From the NCBI GenBank assembly GCA_022264855.1, contig JABYQU010000018.1, positions 62,001 to 126,000 on the forward strand: a stretch of DNA of 64,000 nucleotides, written 5' to 3'. Position numbers and translations under genes: made by a program. Each line of letters starts with the position of its first letter. Position 1 is the first letter of the stretch. This DNA is from Lenzites betulinus (Eukaryota; Basidiomycota; Agaricomycetes; Polyporales; Polyporaceae). The notes under the pieces are model-generated. The model worked only from the letters and a program-made list of their open reading frames with translations. It was not told the DNA's origin and ran no database searches. Positions 1 to 12,131 of this stretch are shown here, in pieces.

Positions 1-1026
1 CACAGCTGATGCACACCGACGTAGAGCACTGCGAATAAAAAACAACCTGCAAATCTGCCACCTCCTGAAAATTGCGTCAATCAATATACGGGTAGCGCTG
101 CGCTGGACGTAAGGTGAGCGCTGCTTTGCGAGTCCTTCGTGGTTTGAACGAACAACGCTAACTTTATTATCGAAGATGTGAGTAAGACGTGAAGCTTGTA
201 TTCAATAGACACTCAAGCCAGACAGTGGTAATCGTTGCACGATCCTGTACAATCCTCGCCGACCTCTTAGCCATTGTCGTCACCTGGCGGGTCACTAGAA
301 ACTCCCACCAGGTCTTGAGAGGTAACTCTCAGCAACCGTCGCTGCACCACATAATGTGGAAGAACGGTACGCCCACAACTAGCCCTAGGAATCAACGACA
401 TATTGATCGCATGCCTCTTTCGGTGTAGGAAATATATATTTCGTGTAAGCATGCGCACTGAGAGCTGCTGCCGCTGTGACTGACATTTTCCCCAGCACGT
501 TGCTACTCGCAAACCTACTGGACCTCATTCTGGTCACGCTCTCGGTATGCTCTGTTGTCTATACATTCCGCGTAACAACGCCTCATCAGTGTCCCCCTTG
601 CGGTTCCATAGATTGCAGTCCCACAGAATCAGGGGAGCTACGTTATCTCCTTCCTCGATCCGTGCGCCCATTCCTCCTCCATCCTATCCCGTCACTCATC
701 ACTACACGTACCCATGCAGCTTGAACTCGATTCTGAACTGCCGCCTCCTGCTCGATCTCTACGAAACAAACGCGAGGCTCGAGCGCGGCGGGTCGTCCCT
801 CTCCCAGTCTCACCTCGACCTCAGTCTCCACTTCTCGCGCATCGAAGGAGCAGACGGCCCCGATAACTCTCCCTTCCTCAGCTCGTTTGCCGGTCCGATC
901 CTGCATACGTTCCTCGACGACGATACGGACGTCGACGTGGTCAACGTCGGGCGTAGCGAGGGAAAAGTGGACTCGGAGCCCGTGCTACCAGTGGCCGGGC
1001 CAAGCTCTTCGGAAACGGCGGCGTGA
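1..1026 (+). CDS. DUF6533 membrane protein, copy 1 (5' end outside window)
   Basis: This is the 3' part of a DUF6533 gene; exons 1-6 lie beyond the window edge. Visible pieces are the loop exon with the PPPENC motif (about 40-112), a 2-nt exon AT at 176-177, the membrane exon with the VVTW motif (226-392), the 16-nt exon, the helix exon ending at the GTATGC donor, and a last exon at 720-1026 that begins with the family's LLDLYETNARLERGG motif. All visible exons join in frame. The acidic, Ser-rich tail ends in ETAA. The sequence is more diverged from the other copies than most. It is called by alignment of splice sites with the complete copy at 13823-15681. Confidence 0.8.
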
Positions 1027-2572
1027 CACGCAGCCGCCACCTGAAGGGCGGCTTCCAGATGATCCACAGCCCACTGGCGGGTACCACCTCCCTCTATACC
1101 CGTACATCCCTATCCGATAGCTTAGATTTTGGACGCCGAGTGCACCCACGAACGTCGTTTCTTGTCTCATCTGTTCCTCGTAGACCATCCTGCACATCCG
1201 CTCTCACGGTGGGTGGGTGTATAAGTACGCTATGATCTTGTTGTACACTACAATTCCGTTGATTTTGGGCATAGGCGAGAGTGAGCGAGGCTCAGAGCTA
1301 TCGTCGATCTCACCTCGATGTTATTCGATCAGATAAAGAGAGCTTCTTCCAGACATGTACAAGTACCTAACGCATGGACGAGGAAAATAGGCAGCAGAAG
1401 AGTGGGGTCAAGGACAACTTGCATAGGCGCGCGCGGTGAACGTTCGTACTTCCCGTCATCCACCTAGGGTTAGTGTCAGAGGCACTTCTTGCGTTCTCCG
1501 TACTACTACTCTCATGCTTCCCACTCTCATGACAAGCTGAACCCCCTCAATGTACAGCTTGCCGGATTGACCTCAGCACACATTGACAGCACGTGCAGCA
1601 TGTCCCACGCCGGTCTTTTTTCCGAATTGTTTGATTTGCCGAGGCTGATGATATGGTTTGAGGTATTTTGCATGCGATCAACATCAAGGTACAGCTGCAT
1701 CGCTCTTACGGTGTCGCGAAAGGTCGATCATACTTATATCTCTCACAGGTACCACGCCGTCGTAACAGTGCCGACGGGATATATACCGCTCGCCGTCTTC
1801 CAGGCGGTATCTCAGACGACCACGGTCGTCTGACTGTCATGGGACCGTACGCAGAAAGAAGCTCCATCGCGCACGCAGCCCCTATTGTCTCCGCCGACGA
1901 CACCACGATGTCCACGCATGCTAATATGATTATCAGTATAGGGAGCCGCCGAGCCCGAGAGGCCGGGAGGCTGCTGAGCGCCGAGTCCCGAGGTCCTGAA
2001 ATGGGCCCCAATTCTTATGCTACATTTATTTCCATCAGGTTCTCTCATTCTCCCGTGTTCGCGTTGCCATTCCTCCTCGTCGCATACGTACTAGCTTGCT
2101 TCCATGTCTACCTGGTCTCACTCCGCCACCGCAGTGACCGTACCCCTGTTCCCGACTCAGTAATCGCGCAAACAACGATTGGAACCAGGCCACACGCCGG
2201 AAATCTCGGAGCGAGCGGCTCGACAACCCTATTCCACCATCCCGGAGCAGACACGCGCCCGGACTGCGACCGGACATCAGCAACAATGTCGGAGGCCACG
2301 AGCTAGCCCACGCCGTGCGCTGCCGTGCGGCTCGTTCCCGCGATCTGATTCTATAGCACGCATAAGAGGAGATAGCCGCGACATCAGCGCCGAATGAGCA
2401 AGCTTGACGGTCGGCGCTCAATATCAAGCCGATATGTAATTCACTTCCGCGGACCGTGCTGTGGGGTATAATACCCAGCGACGGCACCTCGACTCCTCAA
2501 GGCCGACACCCGACCCGCCTCACACTCCTTACCTGCGTCCGTCCTCCATCCGTAACGTGCGCTGTGCGCAAG
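1027..2572. other. Intergenic, no gene recognised
   Basis: I see no family-level similarity in either strand. Open frames here are short, overlap each other on both strands and have no shared splice pattern. The right end holds the promoter of the next gene, with a TATAATA box near 2467-2473 about 100 bases before its ATG. Confidence 0.5.
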
Positions 2573-4378
2573 ATGTCTTCTTCGTCAGCGCCTGATCCAA
2601 CGGAGGCCATCATCTTGAACTACCAGGCTGCGTAGGTCGTCACCGCAATTATACCGAGACTGCATGCACTGTGGCTGACAGGAGTCTCACTTGCAGGAAT
2701 ACGTATATCACCTGCAATATCGCAACGAGCGGTAAGCGTTCTACATCGCATTCTCGGACCCTTAAAGACTCAAAAGCCGTTGACAGCCTTGTTCGTGTAC
2801 GACTACCTCCTATGCCTACCTAGGGAGTGCCAATATGTTTGGAAACCGGGAAAGTCGAGGGCATCACGGCTTCTGTACTTCTCCGTACGGTACATGTTCC
2901 TCCTGAACTCCATCGTCCCACTTGGCGTACTTAATCCAATATCAGACAAGGTGAGCACGCACATCCAGCGTTGTGCGTGCGCCCGCAAACTGACGTGTTT
3001 ATGAATCCAGAGGTGATGCTTCGTCGTATGCGCCTGAATTTCGCACATCACTAACACAGCTGTCGTGAAGCTGTACAGCGCTTGTGTGGATAGACACAGT
3101 GGTAGCCACCCTGACGCGGATAGGCCCTGCCGGTAAGTTCGACGTCGCGGTCTCAGCCGAAGGATGTAGCTAACGCTTGAACACCACGCAAGTGCTGACC
3201 GCTCTCAGGACGTTCGTTCTCTCGAGTAAAAACAGGCTCCTGCTTTGCATCACAATGCTCCTCGGTCTCGGTCCATTCCTCGTGAACGCGGTGAGTGCCT
3301 GCTTTCGTGCAGTCCTGCCATCTGGATTCCGCTGACTCGCACTGACACAGTGCACAGCGTACCTCTCCATGCCCCTGAACCTCCCACCTCCCCAAAACTG
3401 CGTAAACGTATACAACGTGAGCGCGACTCTCAATTTAGCGTGAGTGCCCCTCTGTCACCCGTGCGCCATCGCCACTGACCCCGGTAACCCGTAGATGTGA
3501 GCGAGATGATATGGCTTTATCGATAGACACCGAAGACTAAGCTGTTTGGGTAGTGGTGATCTGCTCGCGCGTCTCTACAATACTCGCGCAACTCATAGCG
3601 ATCGTCGTAACCTGGAGGGCGACGCGAAACTCAGACCAAGGCCTACGCGAGAGCTTCCAGCGACGCTCGCTGGAGCGCGTCATGTGGACGAATGGTGCGC
3701 GCGCAGTTTGTTCGGGCGCATATGGGGTGCTGACGGCGTGGCGACCTCATCTCGTCCAGGAAATGTGTATTTCCTGTGCGTCCATTGCACGCTCTCGAAT
3801 CACGGGGTACTGATGTCCCTTGCACAGCACACTACTCACATTGAGTTTACTCGACCTCATTCTCGTGCTGCTGTCGTCGGTTCGTCTAATTATCCGCCCC
3901 ATCTCGCGCATCCCGCCCTCATCCCCGCTTCTTCTCACAGCTCTCGTTCGGGATTGGTTTAGGGAGCTACGTCATCCTCTTCCTCCAGCCGTACGCCCTC
4001 TCTCCTCTAATTCACTCGCCCTGCCGCGTACTGACCTTCCGCCCCGCACGCAGAATAACCTCGATCCCGAGCTGCCACTTCCTGCTCGATCTGTACGAGA
4101 CGAACGCGCGGCTCGAGTGCGGCGGGTCCTCGCTCGAGCAGTCGCACGTAGACCTCAGCCTCTACTTCACCGTCGCGGGCATCGAGGGCGCGGAGCACCG
4201 CGACGACTCGCCCTTCCTCCGCTCCCTCTCGGGGCCCGTACACGCGTTCCCGAGCGACGGAGACGACGAAGACGACGACGACTACTCGCACCTGGGCGCG
4301 GGCGACTGGGGAGCGCTGCAGCTGAAGCCGGTGCATGCAGCCGCATGCACGCGGTCAAGCCTAGATCCGGGCGCATGA
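2573..4378 (+). CDS. DUF6533 membrane protein, copy 2 (divergent, intact)
   Basis: The start ATG at 2573 follows the same CAAG context as the other copies. Exon 3 carries the family signature (YDYLLC, PREC, QYVW). The splice pattern matches the reference copy at 13823-15681, with 2-nt exons AG at 3011-3012 and AT at 3495-3496. A TGA just before the exon 5 acceptor is intronic once the AG exon is used. All exons then join in frame to a TGA at 4376-4378. The last exon (4054-4378) has a run of Asp and Glu residues, and its tail is unlike that of the recently duplicated copies. Together with copies 1, 4 and 6 it looks like an older member of the family. It is probably a seven-helix integral membrane protein; its function is unknown. 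Confidence 0.82.
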
Positions 4379-5362
4379 CACGCTCCACCTTCTCCTGGTG
4401 AGCACCAGCATACATACCACGTAGCATCCCGCCCGTTCTGACGTGGGCTCCTGGCCCCCAGCGCGCCCACGCGCGAGTCCTTTCTGCACCCCGCCCGGTT
4501 GTCCGCGGCCCGTGCCTGTATTCATAGTACCCGTTCGTGCAGCTGCTCTTGTCCATGTTGTACAGTATAGACTACACATCCGCTCCGTCGCGCACTTTCA
4601 TTCGCTCGCTGTGCAATGTTGTCCCGCATACCTGGTTTTTCGGTGAACGCACGCGCATGGCGCGCGGTTTGGTGACCGCGATCGCGGCGGGTACCGTTAC
4701 GAGCTCGATCGCGACCGCGTGCGTGCACTGTCGAGACTCAAATACGCGGTGTTTCATGCAAGATTCGAGGGCCGCCCGGATTTCATATGGCAGGTTTGCC
4801 GAGCTGCGGTGTCGGGAACAGCGCGAAGCGTCGAAAACGTGGCCGGCCTAAACGTTGATTTGCGGTGTGTGCGATCAGGGCTGGGAGCAAGTCGGGCACC
4901 GGCCGGTCCCCAATATCGAAGCAGATCTTCCTCCGCGTGGCGGGGTGCCTGTCGCGGGCAGTACTAGTGGCGTCTGCGCGTTCTTGGGACTCGGCGCACA
5001 CTGAATATGGCATAGCGGGGCGGCAGACGCGGGTGACCATTCATCTACTTCAGCGAAATGTTCTATGACAAGTCCCTCGAGGTAAGAGGTACTGTACGGC
5101 AAGAACAAGGGTCAGAACACAGGAGGTATACTGTACAGCAAGAAAGAACCGTAACAAGAACGGAGGCACCTTGTCGGTATGGTACGTACAAACGGCAAGC
5201 GGCGTGCTACCAGGGTATAAAAACGACTCAGAGAGCGCACGGTGTGAGACGGTATGATCAAACGTACGTATAGGCGCACTGGGCTGCACGCGGTGCCCTA
5301 GTGCCAGTGTCCGGCCATTGGACTTCCGAGTCCCGACGGCGGTAATGTAGTACGGAACGGCG
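4379..5362. other. Intergenic between convergent DUF6533 copies 2 and 3
   Basis: No gene is recognised. About 110 bases at 4781-4893, read on the minus strand, resemble 13072-13165 on the plus strand downstream of SPC25, so this spacer contains at least one dispersed segment. The GC-rich left part is probably the 3' UTR of copy 2. Confidence 0.45.
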
Positions 5363-7238
5363 TCACACCACCGTTTCTAAGGTTCCCGCGGCTCTTGAGC
5401 TTGGGCCCGCGGCTGCTTCGGAGCCCCCCGCCGTCGTTTCCACCTGCTTCGTAGTTACTCGCATAAGGACAGACGGCCCCGCCTCGGGCTCGTCGTCGGC
5501 CGTGTCGAACGCCATGTCGTCAGGGAATTAGTGTAGGACCGGGCCGGAGAGTGAGCTGAGGAAGGGCGAGTCCTCGGGGGAGTCCGCTCCCGGATCCTCT
5601 ATTCCCGTGAAGTGGAAACTAGCGATGCCGATGTTTGACTGGGAGAGGGACGAGCCGCCGCGCTTGAGCCGTGCGTGTGTTTCGTACAGGTCGAGAAGGA
5701 AGCGGCAGTTAAGGATAGTGGTCATACTACATGATGGGCGTTGCGTTCAGCGGCTAGGTAGTTTCGAGGTAGAGGGGCGTGCGTACGGATTGAGAAAAGT
5801 GGTGACATAATTGTCGTCGATCTGTGTGTCTACTATCTGGAGGACTCTGTTGGAGTCATAATACATGAAATGTATGGACAACTGCACGCACCGAGAGAGT
5901 GACCAGAATGAGGTCCAAAATATTGCCAAACAACAACGTGCTATATGGAACCATGTCAATCGTGGCGCGGGTGTGTGCTTCGTGTAGTACACTTGGTAAT
6001 CTTACATGAAATAGATGTTCCCTGCATGGGACGAGAACACGCAAGACCATCAGAGCATCAGAGCCAGTCCGCGGTTGAACGAGAGATGTGCTCACCATTT
6101 GTCCACATGATGTCCTGCAATGACGGTTGCTTGGATGTATCTTGTAAGACTTTGCGAGATGTCCTGGTCGCCCGTCAGGTCACGACAATTGTTATCAAGT
6201 CTGCGAGTATCGTGCAGGATCGTGCAGCGACCGTGACTAGGCGAACCGTTGACATTGAGTGTCTATCAACGAAACGATCGCATTTCGCTCACATCTGCAG
6301 ATTGGCGGTGGCAGAATCGTTGAGCGGCGCACGGACACCCGTAGAAGAGCAGGACTGACCCTATAAGCTCAGCTACACTTCCTGAATATTGTACAGCACA
6401 GTTCTCAGGAGGAGGAAGATTGACGGGCAACCGTTGGTATTCTGTGCTCTATGCGATACACATCGGTCAAGCGTCATCGAAATTCGCATAATAGAGAACA
6501 TTTACCGCGTTCACCAGAAAGGGGCCAAGACTGAGAATCATCGCAACCCCGCCCAGCAGCTTGTTTCTGCCCGAGAGAACATATGTCCTCAGCGTCGTGA
6601 GTACTGCCACGTTCATTAGTGATTGTGTCTGAAATTGGGGAGGTATAGTAATCAAGCAGCGACGGACTCACTGGCAGGTCCAATCAGGTCCAGTAAAAGT
6701 AGACATGTTTGACACCAGGTCAAGACTGCACAACTTTACGGCGATCGCGTTAGCGCTATAATGGGCTGCTAGTCATGAGGTAAACAAACACCTCTTCAGG
6801 CAGATACGACCTTCAGTAGGCGCATATGTAGGAAAGAGATACGTATGCTTACAGTGTCCGATACTGGCGGGATCGTCGCAGACGCCATCATATTATTCAG
6901 CAAGCTTATGTACCTGACGAACAGGTACACGAGCCGGGAGGCTTTGGAGCGGCGCGACCGCCAGACATATTGATACTCCCGGTCCAGGCAAAGGACATAA
7001 TCATATACGAACATCACTGTCATATTCAAAGGCATCTCGGTTAGATCGTCTAATGTGAATGTGATGCAGGATGATTTACCAGTCGCGGCAATTCCGCAGG
7101 TACTCGACGTCCTCCTGTACGTAATCGTATCATCAGCCCCAGCCCCTGTGGACTTTGTAGGATTAGAGGTATCACCTACACGAGCTGGTAAATCATGGCC
7201 ACGGCTGCTGCAGGAGTGCTTCCTGCCGACGAAGACAT
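5363..7238 (-). pseudogene. DUF6533 copy 3, probable pseudogene
   Basis: The start ATG is at 7238-7236. Exons and both 2-nt exons (AG at 6793-6792, AT at 6294-6293 on the minus strand) are preserved, but two nonsense changes are visible. In exon 9 the conserved VVTW tryptophan codon reads TGA (near 6176). In the last exon the Ser codon after PVLH reads TAA (near 5528); the frame then stays open to the family's usual stop at 5363. The first lesion would remove the last membrane helices and the whole tail. All splice sites still look normal, which suggests recent loss. A sequencing error is possible for either site but unlikely for both. Confidence 0.72.
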
Positions 7239-7991
7239 CTTGAGCGTCCCAGGGATCGAAGATCGAACGAGGGGAAGGGAATGAGGTACGTCGGGTTGTC
7301 CGCCGCTAGGTCTTATATCTCATAGCGCTGCATTGACACCAACCGAATCGTATCATGGCTGAGAAATTGGTCGACAGCAAGCTTGAGTGCGTTTATGCTT
7401 CGGGCAGTGCCTGGTAACCGTTTAGATCTTTGAGAGGGTGGTTGTACCCCAGGATGAGCGGAGTTCGCCACCCAAAGAACCGCGTGAGTACAATGTTTGG
7501 TCGTCATCGGAGACTTGATCTCGGGCCCCTAGGAAGCTTCTTAGACGCAAGATGAGCATGGTCGACTTGTGCTGCCTGCGCCCTGGTATCAGTGGACATT
7601 GCCTCGCCGCCTGAGATAGTGACGGAGTCAAGGTGGCCGTGTTCGCGATGGCGTAGCGGTCAGGATTTGTGACATGCTCATGGCTAGGAGATGCTGTTCG
7701 GAGATGTAATCCCTACGTTGGCGACCAGCATCCGTCTTCTGCGCAGCTACAACATCGATATCCATCGACCGGGAGAACTGATAGGTGCAAGAAAGCGTCG
7801 AGAAACACGGATACCGTTTTCCTTTTTGGCTGACACGAGAAGGGGCGCCTTGGTGAACGCAACGCGGTTTGAGCTGAACACGCGCTGCATATTGGTCGTA
7901 CTCGCGCACACTTACAAGAAGCGCCGGACGTCTCGAAGATGGAGCAGTATAATCAGACGCACAGCAAACATCCGCGAGGGCAACCGCATCC
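7239..7991. other. Spacer with promoter of copy 3 and a divergent relic
   Basis: The first part mirrors the DUF6533 promoters, and the remainder abuts the 3' end of PMS1. At about 7420-7650 on the plus strand lies a relic also found upstream of copies 7 and 9 (shared peptide-like stretches LGP and VDIAS, then EIVTE). No intact frame remains and I do not recognise its source. Confidence 0.45.
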
Positions 7992-10900
7992 CTACGATCT
8001 CGAGCGGCCGAAGGTAGCCCAATCAATATCCCGTGCGTGCCCTTCCCGCCCTACGCCCGCGATGTCGGAGAGATGACGCATAGTCGGCCTTCCGTGGGGG
8101 CAATGCCACGGCTGGTCCATCGTCCCCATGTGCTGCACAACCTGGGGGGGGGGGCGTCAGTTTAGACCAAGTGATGATGACAATCAAGACACAAAGGGCG
8201 CGACGACGTACCGACACCATCTGGCGACGACTCAGCGGCTTGCCAATCATGATGCTCATTCTGCACGCCCGCATCGCGAACATAGCGCGCGCCTTTGAGC
8301 AGCGCACCATCTGTCCCGTGGGACGCTCCTGCAAGAGATGGAGCAGCTCTTCGAGATCTGTGGGCGTTCCTTTCAGCAACGCACTGGGCACGCGGGCAGG
8401 GGTTGGGCGCACCTTTCGTGTCGAAAACAGTGCTCTTGCTGATCGGCTGCGCGTCCAGCCGCACGCGCTGCCCCGGCGGCCGGTCTTCGCAAACCTCGAG
8501 TTCGAACCCATTCTGCCGGAGGACGTCGAGGTTCTCTAGCGCCACTAGCTCATCTGCTGCAGTGAGTTCCAGCACCTGGGGTCTGTGGAAGGTGTCCGTT
8601 GAGCGAGAAGTGACTAGTGAGTAAAAAAGAATATATACTGGAAGAGCTTCTGGCAGTCGATCTTCGTGGTCTGCTGCAGCGTCTCGAAGTTGTATTTCTC
8701 ATCCGCTGCATGTTGGTCTACGATGAAGAGGTCGTCCGTCCCCGTCCCGGGCCTCGAGTCCGGTCCATGCGAGCCTTTCCGCCGCCGTACGACAATGAAC
8801 CCGAGGTTGAACTGGCCAACCACTTCCATGGATGCAAAATCGGTCTTGTCGATCACTCGCGACAGAGCCTCGGTCGCCTCGTCATCAGCCATGTCGACGG
8901 AGCCAGGGTTGCCGTCGGCGGTACGCGCGAGGTTGAGATCATTCTGCACACGCTGGGCAGTTGCTAGTCGGGCTTGAAGTGTCTGCCATGCGGCAGTGAC
9001 TAGTGACAGGTCAAAGGCGAATGAGATATCCTCTCGGTCGTTGACGCGCACGATCTCCCCACTGATCGCTGTCGTAGTTGCGGAGCGCGTGCCGACCTCG
9101 CTGAGCTCTTGTGAGACGCTCAGAGGGGCGTCTTCCATGATTTGTATGTCCTCGTCCTCTACGAGCTCGATATCTTCGTCGCCGGGGACTTCCATGTGGG
9201 CGTCTCCACTCTCAGATGGCCCGGCCGCAGGAGTGTCTCCCCCGTCGTCATCATCGACCTCATCCTGCACGGCGTCGGCCCGGCCCCCATCGCCCTCGTC
9301 TGAGCTGACCTCGTGTAGTGCTACGTCACCGTCCACATCACCCGCCAGCGTTTCCGCAACCTCCTCCTCGTCGACGTCCATCACCGCGGAGTCGTCGACC
9401 TTGCTCCCCGTCCGCGCAAATCCGCGCAGCAGATCGCGCATGCCCTGGCGCGCACCCTTCGCCGGTGCATGCGCCCCGTCCCCAGAGTCGCGTCGCGTGC
9501 GCTTGCGCGGCCGCGCCTCGTCCGCGTCTGGTCTACGGAGACTCCACGATGCTCCGGACGTGCTCAGGACCATCTGCTCGGGCGTGCGTGACTTGGCGGG
9601 CGAGGCGCGTGGTTGCGATACAGCTGCGCGTGCCAGGGGGCGGGAGGGGGGCCGGATGGCCGGTATGGGCGGATCTTCGATGTGTGGGGAGGTCCTCGGT
9701 TCGTTGGGGGGCGTACTTGGTCGTGAAACAGGAGATGTGTCCGGGTCGCCGTCGTCAATGTGGCTGTTGCTCGAACTCATCGGCGCGCGTTTGCTCGGAG
9801 GAGAGTCCGCGTGGTCTATGGTGGTGGTTTGAACTGTCTTCCGCTGATTGACAGATGCGTCTTCTGTGTCGGGATCCCCAACACCGCTGAGTGTACCTAT
9901 CCCGCCTTGCGAGGAGCTTGGCTGGCTTAATGAGGGGTCAGCAATGAGGAGGCTCGGCTCTCCAAAGACTTCGTCGTCCGTTGTGGTTTGTAGATCAGAT
10001 TGATGCGAAGCAATATCCTGTGAAGACACAGGGGATGACATGGAGGGCTCTTCATCCGCATCGTCTGGCAGAAAGAGAGGATTCGTTTCCGCCGGTGGAG
10101 TGGCGACACGACTGGCGCGCTGAGGCGCGTTGTCGGCTTTCCGCGTCGCTTGCGATGCGTTGACATCGAAAGTGGCGCGTGCCGGTGCATACTTCGCTTC
10201 GAGCGCGATCTAACGTGGACTAATGTGAATATAAGGTCATGACGGCCAAGAGGCAGGAATACCTTCAGAGCTTGTACGAGATTGTTCTCGCTGTGGAGAA
10301 GGATGGTGCGCTTGTCCGGGCTGACGTTGATGTCGCAGGAGCCTGGTAGCAGTCAGAATAGAGTGATTCACATTCGATTTGAGACGCACTGGTGGGTAGG
10401 ATGAAGTCCGCTATTATAAACGGAGACTGGGTCGCGTTAAATGTTCTATACACTTCGTTGAAGGCCTTCTGAACCTATAACCGAGTATGATTAGCATATG
10501 TTATGATCAGTGCAATGAGCAGGCGTACCTTGGAAGGCGCACACGGCCGCCCGTTGACGTAGAAGAATTGGCGATCGGTACCGGTTCTTCCGCAGCCCAC
10601 CGAGAACTTGGAAATCAGGCCGCGGACTTTGACCTCGTTCGCATTTCTGCTCCGAATACAATGACCTGAGTCGGACTATGAAGCTGCAGTGTCACAGGGA
10701 AACGTACCCTGTATCCTGGGCCTTACCGAGGCGTCGCAAGACGCCTGTATCGACCTCCACGCTGAAGTTCAACTCAATGTCCACGAGATTATCCAGCGTC
10801 TTCGGACCCCATATCGCCGACACCGACGCGCGGATGGAGGGGATGCCGTCTGTGCGCATTTGGGTGGTCTTCCTCCTGCAGATCTCTCAGCATTTATGAC

Positions 10901-11753
10901 GCATGACAGACGTGGTACGCTGTACCGACCCTCCCGTGGGCTGGTTGGTCACGCTGAGGCGCACGCCCTTGTTCTCCTTCGCACAGGGCACTAGGGCGTA
11001 AGCGTACAGCAGAGTGAGGGCTTTGCCGAATTCGCGTTTTGCATTGCGTTCGAGCTCCTTCCGGCGTACTGGGAGCGGAGTGAATAAACCAGTCACCGTG
11101 ACGGTGGTACCTCGCTGTTAATGCAAGTGGTATCAGACGGCTGAGGCTATCTCGGGGAGCGCAGACTTGCCTGGCGGGCGGCTTTACCCTTGCGGCTTTT
11201 GGCCTTCCCTGTACGCTCAAACTCGATGACGGTACCTGCGGGTGCTTCGGCGGCGGTCGCGGTGGTGACAGACACGGATTTGGCGAGCGCGCACAGGGAG
11301 GAGAGCGCTTCGCCGCGGAAACCGAAGGTAGCCACGGTCTCAAGGTCGGTGAAGGATGATAGTTTGGACGTATGGTGCTTGAGAGCTGCAGATTTGAGTA
11401 AGACAACGAGGTCCAACACCGGGAGGAGATAGAATGTGTACACTTACCAATAGAATCGTAGTCTGCGGGGGAAATGCCACTGCCGTTGTCTATGACCTCG
11501 AAAGACTCAAGCCCCTGGTCTTTAAAGCGCACCTCTTGTAGGCCTTGAGCATGGTGCAAATGATACATTTGAATGAGAACATACCGATGTTGGTCGCACC
11601 CGCGTCAAGGCTGTTCTCGACGAGTTCTTTGACGGCGGTCTGGAGGTCGACGACGACCTGGCCGGACGTGATTTTGTGCGCAGACCCGCTATCTAGGGCT
11701 TTGATCGCATTGTTTCCTTCATTTGCGTTCATGACGGCAGTACTCGTGGTCAT
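7992..11753 (-). CDS. PMS1: DNA mismatch repair protein PMS1 (MutL alpha subunit)
   Basis: PMS1 is the endonuclease subunit of the MutL alpha heterodimer with MLH1, acting in the nucleus downstream of MutS. The N-terminal GHKL ATPase motifs are visible: [12 protein letters not shown] (motif I), DNGSGI (motif II) and FGFRGEAL (motif III). Several short introns interrupt this half. A long single exon (about 10190-8640) codes for an acidic, Ser/Pro-rich disordered linker with a KR-rich patch. The C-terminal domain has QFNLGF, the metal-binding motif [21 protein letters not shown] and [10 protein letters not shown], so the endonuclease looks intact. A 43-nt intron (8412-8370) is needed to keep frame between STVFDT and TDLEELL. 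The last intron ends in a poly-C tract before CAG. The stop is at 7994-7992. Divergent from SPC25. Confidence 0.93.
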
Positions 11754-12131
11754 AGGTGGCGATTGGAGAAATATGAGGCCTTACTCGACTTGCGCCGACG
11801 GGCTAGGGTAGAATGACGGATGTGGACTCGCAGAGTGGTGCCTCCGACATCTACGGGGCATATAACAGAGACCTTGGTGTATTCAAGAGATACTAGATTT
11901 GTACTTGGACCCAGGAGGGATGCACATATAGCGTTCGTGAGGGCCAAAAGTCGCGGAGGCAGGTCGGACGAGCAAGTCTCGCAGGAAGCGCCCATGCCAC
12001 AATGCGGTCACATGACGTGCAAACACGGTACGAACGCGCGATACGCGACGCGCGTGCCATGTTCACTGTTCACTCCGCTCTCCTCGTCGTCCTACTCGGC
12101 CGTGCGCCCGTCTGACTGTTCTACTTTGACT
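11754..12131. promoter_or_regulatory. Bidirectional PMS1-SPC25 promoter region
   Basis: This 378-bp interval separates two divergent start codons and must hold both promoters. It contains the two-part element described at 11985-12015. I see no clear TATA box near either start. Shared control of a repair gene and a kinetochore gene would fit cell-cycle-linked expression, but that is inference. Confidence 0.6.
11985..12015 (+). promoter_or_regulatory. Two-part conserved element, PMS1-SPC25 copy
   Basis: The first half is GAAGCGCCCATG and the second half CGGTCACATGA, separated by 8 bases. The same pair occurs upstream of LPDER relics at about 20.0, 24.6, 28.7, 34.8 and 51.15 kb. TCACATGA is an M-box type E-box bound by bHLH-zipper factors in other eukaryotes; binding here is not shown. 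Confidence 0.6.

Noticed and set aside
8996..9832. 278-codon plus-strand open frame, Ser-rich
   Set aside because: It is the antisense of the long PMS1 linker exon; its Ser-rich composition mirrors the Asp/Glu/Ala codons of PMS1.
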